From NCBI GenBank assembly GCA_021813685.1, contig JAKAJS010000013.1, positions 1 through 34,997 on the forward strand: a stretch of 34,997 nucleotides of DNA, read 5' to 3'. The translations under genes and the position numbers were made by a program. Every line of letters starts with the position of its first letter. Position 1 is the first letter of the stretch. Of the stretch, positions 1 through 8,344 are shown one piece after another. The notes beneath the pieces were generated by a model, which did no database searches, had not been told where the DNA came from, and worked only from the letters and a program-made list of their open reading frames with translations. Source of the DNA: Deltaproteobacteria bacterium. GTDB taxonomy: Bacteria > Desulfobacterota > Syntrophobacteria > Syntrophobacterales > Syntrophobacteraceae.

Positions 1-200
1 GTCGTGTAGTTTCCCGATGTTGTGCCGTAGTGTACGTCATAGCCCGCTACCGGGCTGGAGTCGGCATTCCATGCGAGCACGGCCTGGGCGGCTGAGGCAG
101 ACTGCGAGAAAAGCAGTAAAGCAATTAAGGAAAAGAAACACGGATAGATAAAAAGTAATCGAAGTATTCTGAATTTCTTAAGAATTGAAGCCTTAGACAT
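1..200 (-). CDS. secreted Fn3-like protein, N-terminal part only
   Basis: The gene runs off the left edge, so only 66 codons are visible. Residues 1-9 are polar and basic (MSKASILKK), residues 14-33 are a hydrophobic core, and an ASA/AQA stretch near residue 38 looks like a signal peptidase site, so the product is exported. From residue 41 the sequence VLAWNADSSPVAGYDVHYGT matches the first strands of a fibronectin type III domain (W, the 'P.. GY.V.YG' pattern). The ATG at 200 has AAGGA eight bases upstream. The rest of the protein, and therefore its role (adhesin, polysaccharide-active enzyme or surface protein), cannot be seen. Confidence 0.75.
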   Translation of the reverse strand, partial: MSKASILKKFRILRLLFIYPCFFSLIALLLFSQSASAAQAVLAWNADSSPVAGYDVHYGTTSGNYT

Positions 201-579
201 AATTACATCCTTCAATACGGTCCTCTGATACACGACGAGGGCATGCTCCAGGCCGCACAGGATAAAGCCTGCGACCTTCCCGGACCCGGGACGCACCTCA
301 CCTTCACAACCACGAAGACGGTTGTTCCGGGGCTATTGCCGTTCGTAACGCCAGCTATTTTTAGAGATGAATATCCCTGAGGGGGGGCTTAGAGCAAGAA
401 TGGTACCATAAGGTTCGGATATGGCGCCAACAGCATTGATGCCTGAGGACAGTAACGGATTCGTCGCTTCTATTTCCGCTTAAGTGAATCCATTTTCATA
501 CACTGCTGTAGGCGCAAAACCACAATTCGAACTGACCGGTAATTCTATTTAAAAGAGAATAATTTGCTATTTCAGTATG
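201..579 (-). other. gene-poor stretch, possible decayed reading frame
   Basis: I see no intact gene in these 380 bases. On the minus strand 551-333 reads as one frame with a single internal TAA (480-482); the part after it includes the protein-like segment EATNPLLSSGINAVGAISEP, so this may be a remnant, but chance is not excluded. Closer to the gene starting at 200, the transcribed leader contains small inverted repeats (ACAACC/GGTTGT around 306-325 and CGCAGG/CCTGTG around 257-274). They do not match a riboswitch class I can name. Confidence 0.25.
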
Positions 580-2163
580 TTAGAGTCTATCTACTTCGCA
601 TGCCGCCGAGTTCTCCACTTCGCAAACCAACTCGGCGACCACCCCGGCCCAATCTCCGGGGGCTTTTTGGCGGAATAACCGCGCGGTGGGATACCATGGA
701 GAATCGTGCCGCTCCAGGAACCATCGCCACTCCCCGGAATGGCGCAGCACAATCCAGGTCGGCTTTCCCAATGCCCCGGCAAGGTGAGCGATTGCCGAAT
801 CGACACAGATCACCATGTCCAGATTTTCTATGAGGGCCGCTGCATCGGCAAAATCGGACAACTCTTCCCCCATGCGGGCAACGCGAGGCATCGATTCGAG
901 GAAGGCGGCATCCTGCTCGGGCACTTCCTTTTGCAGGCTTATAATGTCCACATCGAGGTGCATCAGCGGAGAAAACATTTCCAGGCGCATATCGCGCGTG
1001 TGATTTACAGGCTCCCGCCTTCGGCCCGCCCAGGCAAGACCGATCCTGGGTCTTTTCCGTCCGCCGAGCCTGATTCGCCACTTTTCAACCTGCTCTTTTT
1101 GCGCTCTCAGGTAAGGAATCCCGGCGGGAATCGTCTCGAGCCTTCCGCCCAACGCCAGAGGCAGGCTCATGAGAGGGCAGTGGAAATCATGATCCGGCAA
1201 ATCATCGCCCATGGACACGATTGACACAGGGCAGTCGAGGGATTTGGCGAGCGAGGCCAGCGCGAAGGGCACCCGCAGGATGGTCGCCCCGGCCGCCCGC
1301 GCCACTAGCGGCACGTAGCGCATAAATTGAATGGTGTCCCCGTAGCCCTGTTCGGCCCAGAGCAGGATCGTTTTGCCTGAAAGATTTTCTTCCCCCAGCC
1401 ACAGCGGCTGTGACGAACCGGACTGCACATGCCTCAGTTGAGCGGTTTCCCACCTCGATTCGTATTCGCGAAAACCGCGTTCGAAGTCCCCCATTGCCAG
1501 CCGGCAGTGACTTCGCTCCATGCGGGCCTCCGCAAGGTCGGGTCGGAATTCGAGTGCGCTGTCGTAATCGGCGACCGCTTCCTCCAGGCGGGCCAGCTTT
1601 TGGTGTACATTGCCGCGGTTAAACAAGAGGGACGCATTGCGGGGCAGTAATTCCAGGGCGCGATTGTAGCCCGTGAGGGCCTCCTCGGGCCTGTCGAGAT
1701 CGAGCAGCGCATTCGAACGTCTGTTCCAGAGGGTTGCTACCTCGTTTATCCGTATTGCCAGAGCAGCATCGTAATCGCGCACCGCATCTTCAAAGAGATG
1801 AAGCCGATCGAGAACGCCCGCCCGCTTGAGGAGCACTTCCACATCTTCCCGGTTTTCGGCAAGCTGTCTGTTGCACTCCGCCAGGAGGTGGTTGAGACAG
1901 ATCGTACGGAGCTTTCGCACCTGCGGGTTGCTGTTCGACTTCAAGATTTGTTCGAAACATCCGATCGCTTCTTCCGTCCGGCCCGATTCGAAAAGAACAA
2001 CGCCTTTTTCAAAGAGTATGGGAAGAAAGTTAGGGTAAAGCTCTGCCGCCTCCTCCAGCCGGCTCAGCGCTTCTTCGTACCGTTTCTCCCCACGAAGGGA
2101 GGAAATTTTGACCAGAAGCTCAAGGGCTCGCCGTTTCTGCTCTTCCTCCATCTCTTTTCTCAC
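580..2163 (-). CDS. TPR protein with C-terminal GT9-like glycosyltransferase domain
   Basis: About 527 residues. The N-terminal half (roughly 15-225) is a run of tetratricopeptide repeats, visible as repeated 'A...Y..AL.L.P....L..R' units. Residues about 245-515 resemble the heptosyltransferase-like (GT9-type) domain often fused to TPRs: WAEQGYGDTIQFMRY near the domain start and VDSAIAHLAGALGKPTWIVL near its end. Such proteins are often linked to glycosylation of surface or flagellar proteins; the acceptor here is unknown. The start lies 14 bases after the fliD stop, so the two are almost certainly co-transcribed, and flagellin or cap glycosylation is the simplest inference. The listed start is a GTG beside a G-run; an ATG at 2151 preceded by a purine-rich stretch is an alternative. 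Confidence 0.8.
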   Translation of the reverse strand: MRKEMEEEQKRRALELLVKISSLRGEKRYEEALSRLEEAAELYPNFLPILFEKGVVLFESGRTEEAIGCFEQILKSNSNPQVRKLRTICLNHLLAECNRQLAENREDVEVLLKRAGVLDRLHLFEDAVRDYDAALAIRINEVATLWNRRSNALLDLDRPEEALTGYNRALELLPRNASLLFNRGNVHQKLARLEEAVADYDSALEFRPDLAEARMERSHCRLAMGDFERGFREYESRWETAQLRHVQSGSSQPLWLGEENLSGKTILLWAEQGYGDTIQFMRYVPLVARAAGATILRVPFALASLAKSLDCPVSIVSMGDDLPDHDFHCPLMSLPLALGGRLETIPAGIPYLRAQKEQVEKWRIRLGGRKRPRIGLAWAGRRREPVNHTRDMRLEMFSPLMHLDVDIISLQKEVPEQDAAFLESMPRVARMGEELSDFADAAALIENLDMVICVDSAIAHLAGALGKPTWIVLRHSGEWRWFLERHDSPWYPTARLFRQKAPGDWAGVVAELVCEVENSAACEVDRL

Positions 2164-2177
2164 CCCCCCCTGATTCC

Positions 2178-4136
2178 CTAAGAGGACAGGCTCGAAAGCT
2201 GGGCATTCAGATAGCTCTGCATCTGATCGAGCTGGGCGACCGTCGTATTCATGTTTAGGAATTCCTGCGTAAGCGAAGCGGTCTGCTGGTCGATGTTGGC
2301 CTGCATGTTGCTGATCTGCTTTTGCAACCCGCTGATCGAATCATTGATGCCGTTGTCCTGGGTGGTGATTATCCCGGTTATCGAATTGGTGTATGCGTCC
2401 ACAAGATTGCTCAGAAGAGAGGCCACTCCCCGGCTTACGGTAACGTTTGCACTGGCCGGGTAGGTGCTTCCCGAATAACTTACCGTCAACCCGTTTGCCC
2501 CGCTCGTAGAGCCGGAGAGGCTCAAAATATTGCTGCTGCCGGTGACCGCCTGGCCGTCAATGGTTCCGGCCGATGCCGAGGAAAAACTGACGGCGTAGGT
2601 GCCCGATAGTGTCGAACTGGTGTTCCCCCCGTATTGAAAGAGGCTGTTGTCGGTAGTGCCCGAATCCTGGAAAATTTGGGTAACGGCCTGAAAATTGGTT
2701 GCCATCGCCTGCTCGAAGGTCGATTTGTCCATGCTGAGCGTGCCGTTTGCCCCAATCGTTATCCCTATGGACGTCAAAGTGTTGTAGGTGCCCGTTCCCA
2801 TTTGGCTCAGGACCGTGTTTGCAAGCTGTGACTTCAATCCCTGCAGAGTGGGGTCGCCGAAAAGCGGACCTCCCGTGGTGTTGGTCGTCGAATTATAGGT
2901 GTTTTGCGTGTTGATGTCCGATATGACCCGGTTGTAGGCGGAGATCATGCTGTTTACTTCGGTTTCGATCCCGCTCGTGTCGTGCCCCACATTGAGCGTA
3001 AGGGTGGTGCCCGGGCTGGCTGCAAGCAGGTTCAATGTCACGCCCGAAAGCACGTTTGCAGCCGTGTTGGAAGCACTGCTGACGTTCATTCCGTCTACGC
3101 TGAAAGAGGCATTCGTGCCCTGCTGAATCACATCCTGGACCGATCCGGTCGTAAAAGAGCCGAAGCCCAGAGAGGCATTGCTCGGAGCAAGGTTTACCGA
3201 AAGCTGACTGGCCCCGGTGGCACTGTCGGCCACCTGGATTTGCCCGCTGGAGCTAACCGTAGCCGCCACATTTCCGAAAACGCTGTTAATCTGGTTCAGC
3301 AGGTCCTGAACGGTGCTGTTCTGGCCAATGGTAAAATTGCCCGATACGCTGGTACCGCTGTGGTTCGTTCCCGAAATCGAAATCGTATCCCCCGACTTCC
3401 AGGAGTAGCCGGCTATTCCGGAAATCAGCGTCGAAGCCGTGATGGGAGATGTGCCGTTGGTGGTGTTCGCCGTACCCCCCGTGACGCCGCTCGTGTTGAA
3501 CCCGAGAGATTCGAGCGCCGTGCTGCCGGTTGCATCGGCAAGCGTCATTCCCGCAGCGCCGGTCGAGTCGCTTGAGAGCACCATCCGGTACGTGCTCGCG
3601 CTGTCCTGGATGATGGAGGCCGTTACGCCCGAAGGAGTAGAGCCCGTATCCAGTGCATTGATTTTGGTCTGCAGGGTTTGCAGGGTATCGCTTGCAGCAA
3701 GTGAAACCGTCTGGCCGTTCACCGTAAAGGAACCCGTCAGGTTCAAGGCATTTGTCTGCGAGGAAAAATCGGTGGAAGCCATCTGCTGGGCCTGCGCAAC
3801 CGAGTTGATCACCACGCTGTAAGTGCCGACGTTCGCCGAAGAAGATGCCGTTGCGCTAAGAAGTGAGGAGGCGCTCGTGCTCGAATTGGAGGACACGCTT
3901 GTCTTGTACAGAGACAGGCCCGTCGGACTTGCCAGCGCATTGGAGGCAGTCTGCAGCGTCCCCAGATCGCTCGAGATCGTTCCCCAGGCCGAGATCTGAG
4001 TATTGTAGGCGCTTATTTGCTGGTTATAGGGCGTCAGTTCCTGTTCCGAAACCGAGGTCAGCTGGCTGACAATCGCCTGCCAGTCTATGCCGGTTCCCAA
4101 GGCCGTCAGACTCATTGTCGAAGACACCGTCGACAC
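2178..4136 (-). CDS. fliD: flagellar hook-associated protein 2 (filament cap)
   Basis: FliD is the exported cap protein that helps flagellin subunits fold at the filament tip. The N-terminal FliD_N domain is clear (about residues 10-110: LGTGIDWQAIVSQLTSVSE followed by coiled helices). A long Ser/Thr/Gly-rich middle region follows, then a FliD_C domain (about 345-640) ending in the amphipathic helix QLDQMQSYLNAQLSSLSS. At 652 residues it is longer than the enteric protein (about 470), the extra length being in the variable middle. The start is a GTG at 4136 with an AGGAGG six bases upstream (4141-4150), which supports it over later ATGs. The TPR-glycosyltransferase follows immediately, and a J-domain gene with a FlgM-like segment precedes it on the same strand. 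Confidence 0.95.
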   Translation of the reverse strand: MSTVSSTMSLTALGTGIDWQAIVSQLTSVSEQELTPYNQQISAYNTQISAWGTISSDLGTLQTASNALASPTGLSLYKTSVSSNSSTSASSLLSATASSSANVGTYSVVINSVAQAQQMASTDFSSQTNALNLTGSFTVNGQTVSLAASDTLQTLQTKINALDTGSTPSGVTASIIQDSASTYRMVLSSDSTGAAGMTLADATGSTALESLGFNTSGVTGGTANTTNGTSPITASTLISGIAGYSWKSGDTISISGTNHSGTSVSGNFTIGQNSTVQDLLNQINSVFGNVAATVSSSGQIQVADSATGASQLSVNLAPSNASLGFGSFTTGSVQDVIQQGTNASFSVDGMNVSSASNTAANVLSGVTLNLLAASPGTTLTLNVGHDTSGIETEVNSMISAYNRVISDINTQNTYNSTTNTTGGPLFGDPTLQGLKSQLANTVLSQMGTGTYNTLTSIGITIGANGTLSMDKSTFEQAMATNFQAVTQIFQDSGTTDNSLFQYGGNTSSTLSGTYAVSFSSASAGTIDGQAVTGSSNILSLSGSTSGANGLTVSYSGSTYPASANVTVSRGVASLLSNLVDAYTNSITGIITTQDNGINDSISGLQKQISNMQANIDQQTASLTQEFLNMNTTVAQLDQMQSYLNAQLSSLSS

Positions 4137-4140
4137 TGTG

Positions 4141-4175
4141 CCCTCCTTCTAGCTGGTCCGCTGTACAACCGGACC
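4141..4175 (-). promoter_or_regulatory. fliD ribosome site with adjacent leader hairpin
   Basis: On the minus strand a perfect 6-bp inverted repeat (GGTCCG at 4155-4160 and CGGACC at 4170-4175, nine-base loop) lies directly upstream of the AGGAGG that serves the fliD GTG. The spacing is close enough for the hairpin to influence ribosome access or RNA stability. A second symmetric element, GAGAAAATTTTCTC at 4299-4312, lies further upstream between fliD and the J-domain gene. No convincing sigma-28 or sigma-54 promoter was seen between the two genes. Confidence 0.35.
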
Positions 4176-4363
4176 CGAAATGGGAGCCATCCAAAAGCGC
4201 GGTGCAAAAAGTCATACTTCCGGGTCACCGCGATTTGCACACACATTCACAATAAAACCGTCCAGTAATGGAATCGGAATATCGCGGGAAGAACTTGAGA
4301 GAAAATTTTCTCGGCTCCGGAAATATTTTGAATGTGGCTGCAGGTTGCGGGCGGAAAATGTAT

Positions 4364-4759
4364 CTATCGAGAACTTTTGGTCAATTTTTCATACGCGAGG
4401 ATGATTTGCTTGCTCTTCTCTTCGGCCAGCTTTTGAAATTCCGGCCCCAGGTCGCTGAATTTATCGGGGTGGTATTGCTTTATGGCCGAAAGGTAAGCGC
4501 TGTGAATCTGATCCATGCCGGCACCGGCCGAAAGGTTCAATATCTCCAGATTGTCGGCGCCTACAGTTGCGGAAGTCTCCTTTTTCGAGCAGGTTCCACC
4601 ATTCAGACCGGCCAGGAACTCTTTTGACTTCTGCAGGCCCTCCTTGGAGATCTGCACTCTGTCTTCGATCCGCCCCGTCCCGTTGCGCGATTTGCGACTT
4701 ATGCGCGGACTTTCCGTATAGGCTTTTAAAACGCTTGTTATCCGAACGGGCCCCGTCAT
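4364..4759 (-). CDS. small J-domain protein with FlgM-like N-terminal segment
   Basis: Starting at the ATG at 4759 (AGGA eight bases upstream) the product has 131 residues. The C-terminal part, about 68-128, is a short DnaJ-type J domain: LEILNLSAGAGMDQIHSAYL, then an intact HPD tripeptide at 97-99, which is the DnaK-stimulating motif. The N-terminal 50 residues contain DRVQISKEGLQ, a segment resembling the 'D.V.IS.EA' stretch seen in FlgM-type anti-sigma-28 proteins and related flagellar small proteins. No zinc finger or C-terminal DnaJ domains are present, so it would act as a dedicated DnaK co-factor. Location just upstream of fliD suggests a flagellar role; that is inference. The reading frame stays open upstream to 4933, but that extension lacks a ribosome site and looks non-coding. 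Confidence 0.75.
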   Translation of the reverse strand: MTGPVRITSVLKAYTESPRISRKSRNGTGRIEDRVQISKEGLQKSKEFLAGLNGGTCSKKETSATVGADNLEILNLSAGAGMDQIHSAYLSAIKQYHPDKFSDLGPEFQKLAEEKSKQIILAYEKLTKSSR

Positions 4760-5132
4760 TGGCAATCCTGGACCGGTGTATGTCCTCAGGGAAAAAATCC
4801 CGTAACTTACCACACCCATTTCCAGGCAACCCGGCCGTCTCCAGCGAGACCCGCAGGCTTTCCGTCCCCGGCTCACGCCGGGTTTGGCTTTATCAGGTAG
4901 ATTTACTCTATAGAATGAAACACGCGCTGTCAAGACGAATCGAGCGATTTAGGCCAGATTCCAACTGCTTGTCTTGCTTTTACCATACATCCGACAGCGG
5001 CTTGACATCCCGTGTCCTGAAAATTCCTTTACAAAACTTAACCTCCATTAACAGATATTAACTCGATCTTCCCCGAAGCTTCTTATATTAATCCCATATT
5101 GAAAGAACTTCGAACCCAAAGGAGAAGACAGG

Positions 5133-5657
5133 ATGAAAAAGAATTTGACCGGATTTGCAATAGTTCTCGTGGCGGCACTGTGGATGAGCGGATCGTGGGT
5201 GTTTTTTAATTCCATTGCAAACGCCCAAAACACTTCGCCTTCCCCAGCCACGCCCCCTCAAACCCAAGCGCCGCCGGCCCAGCCCACCCCGCCCCCAACC
5301 CAACCGCACCATTGGAAGGGCAAGCACGGCTATGACAATTTTTGGAAGCGACTCAATCTGACCGAGAAGCAGAAAAAGGAAATCAAAGCCATCCGAGAAA
5401 AGGCGCGGCCCGAAATGCAACCTCTCATCAAAGAACTTAAAGAGGGACACAAAAAGCTCATGGCGCTCCAGAAAAGCGGCAGATTCGACGAGGCCAAGGT
5501 GCGCGCGATTGCCGAAGAACAGGGCAGGACCCTCACCAAGGTGATCATCGAACGAGAGCGCACGATGTACCAAATGAGAGAGGTATTGACTCCCGAACAG
5601 CGCGCAAAACTCGACCAGATGCGCCGTTCCTGGATGCACCACCATAAACACTGGTAA
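5133..5657 (+). CDS. Spy/CpxP-family periplasmic protein (LTXXQ motif)
   Basis: A 174-residue exported protein. Residues 1-31 form a signal peptide ending in ANA, followed by a Pro/Thr-rich, disordered linker (33-58). The helical core carries the two family motifs, LTEKQ at 76-80 and LTPEQ at 152-156. Spy and CpxP proteins are periplasmic ATP-independent chaperones or stress sensors, and CpxP inhibits the kinase CpxA. The His-rich ends (HHWKGKH, HHHKHW) could bind metal. A strong ribosome site (AAGGAG) precedes the ATG. A CpxA/CpxR-like pair lies 1.2 kb downstream on the other strand, so this is probably part of the same envelope-stress regulon, although a sulfotransferase gene now separates them. 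Confidence 0.85.
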   Translation: MKKNLTGFAIVLVAALWMSGSWVFFNSIANAQNTSPSPATPPQTQAPPAQPTPPPTQPHHWKGKHGYDNFWKRLNLTEKQKKEIKAIREKARPEMQPLIKELKEGHKKLMALQKSGRFDEAKVRAIAEEQGRTLTKVIIERERTMYQMREVLTPEQRAKLDQMRRSWMHHHKHW

Positions 5658-5697
5658 AAATCACAAAGACTAACCCCAAGTGGTTGCAAACCCATGT

Positions 5698-5737
5698 CCG
5701 GAGCCTTGCGGCAAGACCTGTCGCCGCAAGGCTCCGG
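5698..5737. terminator. perfect 15-bp stem-loop after the Spy/CpxP-like gene
   Basis: Positions 5698-5712 and 5723-5737 are perfect reverse complements (CCGGAGCCTTGCGGC and its mate) around a ten-base loop, 40 bases after the stop codon. The GC-rich stem is strong enough for a terminator, but no T-run follows, so it may instead be a REP-like element or an RNA-stabilising 3' hairpin. Confidence 0.6.
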
Positions 5738-5778
5738 CCTGCCGCATCGCCCCCTCCCGCGAAACGGTTGGGAAGTAA

Positions 5779-5807
5779 TAGACATTTTTTCGAAAATCCA
5801 CTATGCT
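5779..5807 (+). promoter_or_regulatory. candidate sigma-70 promoter for the sulfotransferase gene
   Basis: TAGACA (5779-5784) and TATGCT (5802-5807) are separated by exactly 17 bases, giving 5/6 and 4/6 matches to the consensus boxes. The implied leader is about 145 bases and includes a short AG-dinucleotide run near 5826-5840. No other gene lies between it and the ATG at 5959. Confidence 0.4.
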
Positions 5808-5958
5808 GCTTTGCATCGAATATAGTGAGAGAGAGAGAGCTATTTTCAGCAACCTGCAGCTTTGATCCATATCTTCCGACAGCAACATTACTGACTAAAG
5901 CGCCCCTAGCCGGTCCCGGCGTTTCGCGCTCCATTTTTGATTGAACGAGGATGGAACA

Positions 5959-6828
5959 ATGGAACCCTCAAACATCCTGATTTATTTGCACATACCAAAA
6001 ACGGCAGGAACAACCCTTAACTCCATACTCAAGCGTGAATACGGAAAGAAACGAACTATTACGATCGATCAGGCCGATTTCCAAAAATCCGTCTCTGAAC
6101 TGGGAGAGAGCACACTGAAATCCCGCCGCAAAGGCATGCTCATTAATGTCGAACACAGCGCCTTCGGCATTCATCGGTCGATTTCGTGTCCAAGCACATA
6201 TGTCACCATTTTAAGAGACCCGATAGCCAGGGTAATATCACACTACTACTACGTACGTGCCGTAAAGGATAACTCCCTTCACGATTTTATAGAATCCCGG
6301 CACATGAGCCTGGAAGAATTTGTCACCAGTGGTCTAACTCGTGAGACGGACAACGGACAAATCAGGCAACTCACCGACGCATATGATGTGCCGTTCGGAC
6401 AATGTACTGATACTTTACTGAATCAGGCTATTGATAACATTAACAACCATTTTTCCTTTGTAGGCCTAACCGAATTTTTCGATCAATCACTAATTAGTAT
6501 GTGTGAATTATATGGATGGAGAAAGTATCCTGTTTATGTCAAAAGGCTCAGAAACAAAAATAAGCCCATTGTGTCAGCTATACCTGACAGGACAATAGAA
6601 ATTATCAGAAAACAAAACGATTTGGACTGCCGATTATATTATTATGTAAAGTCAGGCTTCGGAAAGATCTGCTCTCCTGAATTTATTGGAAAAACCAAAC
6701 GTTTCCAAAGAATCAACCTGGTGTATTGCGCTATTAAAAAGCCAATTGCGCTTCAGAATTCGCTTCACCGCCCCATCGTAAAAAAGTTGGAAACCTTCAT
6801 CAAATCTCATAGAACCAACAATCAATAA
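5959..6828 (+). CDS. sulfotransferase-family protein
   Basis: A 289-residue protein of the PAPS-dependent carbohydrate sulfotransferase type. HIPKTAGTTL at residues 11-20 is the 5'-phosphosulfate P-loop, and the LRDPIARVISHYYY segment (about 85-98) carries the Arg and Ser of the 3'-phosphate site. It would move a sulfo group from PAPS to a cell-surface or secreted glycan; the substrate is not readable. The ATG at 5959 has AGGA at proper spacing; a TTG 18 bases upstream is less likely. The codon use is clearly AT-rich compared with its neighbours (runs of AAT, AAA, TAT, ATT), and it sits alone between the Spy-like gene and the Cpx-like pair, both signs of recent acquisition. Confidence 0.85.
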   Translation: MEPSNILIYLHIPKTAGTTLNSILKREYGKKRTITIDQADFQKSVSELGESTLKSRRKGMLINVEHSAFGIHRSISCPSTYVTILRDPIARVISHYYYVRAVKDNSLHDFIESRHMSLEEFVTSGLTRETDNGQIRQLTDAYDVPFGQCTDTLLNQAIDNINNHFSFVGLTEFFDQSLISMCELYGWRKYPVYVKRLRNKNKPIVSAIPDRTIEIIRKQNDLDCRLYYYVKSGFGKICSPEFIGKTKRFQRINLVYCAIKKPIALQNSLHRPIVKKLETFIKSHRTNNQ

Positions 6829-6836
6829 CCAGAACC

Positions 6837-6871
6837 AGCAACTGACACCCAGCAACTAATAACTAGCAACT
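6837..6871. repeat. three copies of AGCAACT at exact 14-bp period
   Basis: AGCAACT occurs at 6837, 6851 and 6865, so the copies are spaced exactly 14 bases apart, with diverged linkers. The last copy overlaps the stop codon of the sensor kinase on the minus strand. It may be a decayed tandem repeat at the boundary of the acquired sulfotransferase segment; no function can be read. Confidence 0.6.
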
Positions 6872-8344
6872 GCTCTTCGCCGGAAGTTCGATAGTGACGC
6901 TCAACCCGCCTTCCGGCGCGTTTTTCGCCCACACCCGCCCCCCGTGCCGTATGACCGCACGCTCCGTAATGGCAAGCCCCAGGCCCGTCCCTCCCCGCTT
7001 CCTGTCGCGCGCATCCCCCACTCGGTAAAAGGGGGAGAAAAGGTCGGCGAGCGACGATTCCGGAACTCCCGGTCCCTTGTCCAGCACCTCTATTACGGCA
7101 TGCGAGGAACCGGCATCTCTTTGCCGATAGCGGAGCGCAATCGTTACTTCGCTGTTTTCCGCCGTGTGGCGGATGGCATTGCGCAGCACGTTTTCCACCG
7201 CACTGCGCAGCAGTTCCCTGTTTCCCACCACAAAGCAGTTCTCGACGCAAACGACGTGGACCCTGCAGTTCCCCCCCTTCGCCTCGAAGTCGGCGTCGGC
7301 AGCCAGTTCCTCCACCAGTTCCCCCATGGCCACGGGCTCCTTCTCCAATTCTTCCACGCCGCTTTCCAAACGGGCCAGCATGAGGAGTTTTCCGATCAGC
7401 CCGTTTAGCCTTTCGGCCTCGAGCCCTATTCGATCCAGGGCGTTTGTCGTCTCCCTTTCCTCTCCCCGGCGTGCTATCTCCAGAGCGATGGTCAACCTCG
7501 CAAGCGGCGAGCGGAATTCGTGGGAGATGTCGCGCAAGAGACGCTTCTGCAAACTGATAAGAGATTCGAGCCGCTCGGCCATCTGGTCGAAATCCTTCCC
7601 CAGTTCTGCGATCTCATCGCGCCTTTTGCCCAAAACCGAGCCGACCCGAACCTTGAGGTCTCCGTCGGCGAGGTTTCTCGCTGCCGCCCCGAGCTTGCTG
7701 ATCGGTGTCGAGATATACCGGGCGAGCCAATAACATACCCCGCCCGCCGTGAGGAAGATGATGATGAGGTTCATCGTCCAGAACCGGTAATTGCCCAAAA
7801 GGAAGTGGTGAATCGGTATCCGTGTGATCAGCGTGTACTTTTTGCCGCTCGGACCTGCAAGCTCCTGGGCCAGAAACATATCCCGCCCGGTCCTTCTGAA
7901 GTCGAGCCCCGCCGGACTGTGGTGCAGGGCCAGAACTCGTACTTCCGCAGGCGCCACCCCCTCGGTAAGCATCCGGTTTCGGTCGTTGTAGAAATAAAAA
8001 TCGATGTCTACCGCCCTTTGAAGCTCGCGCACGTAGCGCAAAAACACCGTTTTTCCTTCCTGTTCGTATATCTGGATGGCTGTTTGACCCGAAAGCCGGA
8101 TGGAGTTTCCCGCGACGCTGGACCAGCGGTCATAGGCCCCGGGCTTGATCGTGAGATGGCCCTCTTTGGGCGGGCGGATGATGAGTCGAGCAAACCAGGG
8201 CAAGGCGAAAAAAGGGTGCGACTCCGTAGCCACGGCCGAAAGGAAGGAGGCAAAGCTCACAAGGGCCATCCCCACCCAGAACCAGAGGAAAATTTTTATG
8301 AAAAGGCTTCTCATCGAAATTCGCGCTCCGACTCCCCCGCTCAT
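6863..8344 (-). CDS. CpxA-like sensor histidine kinase
   Basis: A membrane-bound histidine kinase of 493 residues. Transmembrane helix 1 is at about 14-36, a periplasmic sensor region at 37-187, helix 2 at about 189-208, and a HAMP segment follows to about 262. The phospho-acceptor is His275 in LLRDISHEFRSPLARL, the exact style of the CpxA family. The ATPase domain shows the N-box (ENVLRNAIRHT), DKGPGVPE and GGTGLGLAI. The ATG at 8344 overlaps the stop of the upstream regulator gene (ATGA), so the two are translationally coupled; a second Met at 8314 (MRSLFIKIFLWFWVGMAL) matches the usual CpxA start. It should phosphorylate the neighbouring response regulator. A Spy/CpxP-like gene nearby supports an envelope-stress role. 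Confidence 0.9.
   Translation of the reverse strand: MSGGVGARISMRSLFIKIFLWFWVGMALVSFASFLSAVATESHPFFALPWFARLIIRPPKEGHLTIKPGAYDRWSSVAGNSIRLSGQTAIQIYEQEGKTVFLRYVRELQRAVDIDFYFYNDRNRMLTEGVAPAEVRVLALHHSPAGLDFRRTGRDMFLAQELAGPSGKKYTLITRIPIHHFLLGNYRFWTMNLIIIFLTAGGVCYWLARYISTPISKLGAAARNLADGDLKVRVGSVLGKRRDEIAELGKDFDQMAERLESLISLQKRLLRDISHEFRSPLARLTIALEIARRGEERETTNALDRIGLEAERLNGLIGKLLMLARLESGVEELEKEPVAMGELVEELAADADFEAKGGNCRVHVVCVENCFVVGNRELLRSAVENVLRNAIRHTAENSEVTIALRYRQRDAGSSHAVIEVLDKGPGVPESSLADLFSPFYRVGDARDRKRGGTGLGLAITERAVIRHGGRVWAKNAPEGGLSVTIELPAKSSC

Noticed and set aside
210-345. Riboswitch (cyclic di-GMP or cobalamin type) ahead of the Fn3-like gene
   Set aside because: Short stems exist, but the conserved core sequences of these classes are absent.
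5002-5033. TTGACA at 5002 as -35 box for the Spy/CpxP-like gene
   Set aside because: No acceptable -10 box at 16-18 bases; the nearest candidate is 20 bases away.
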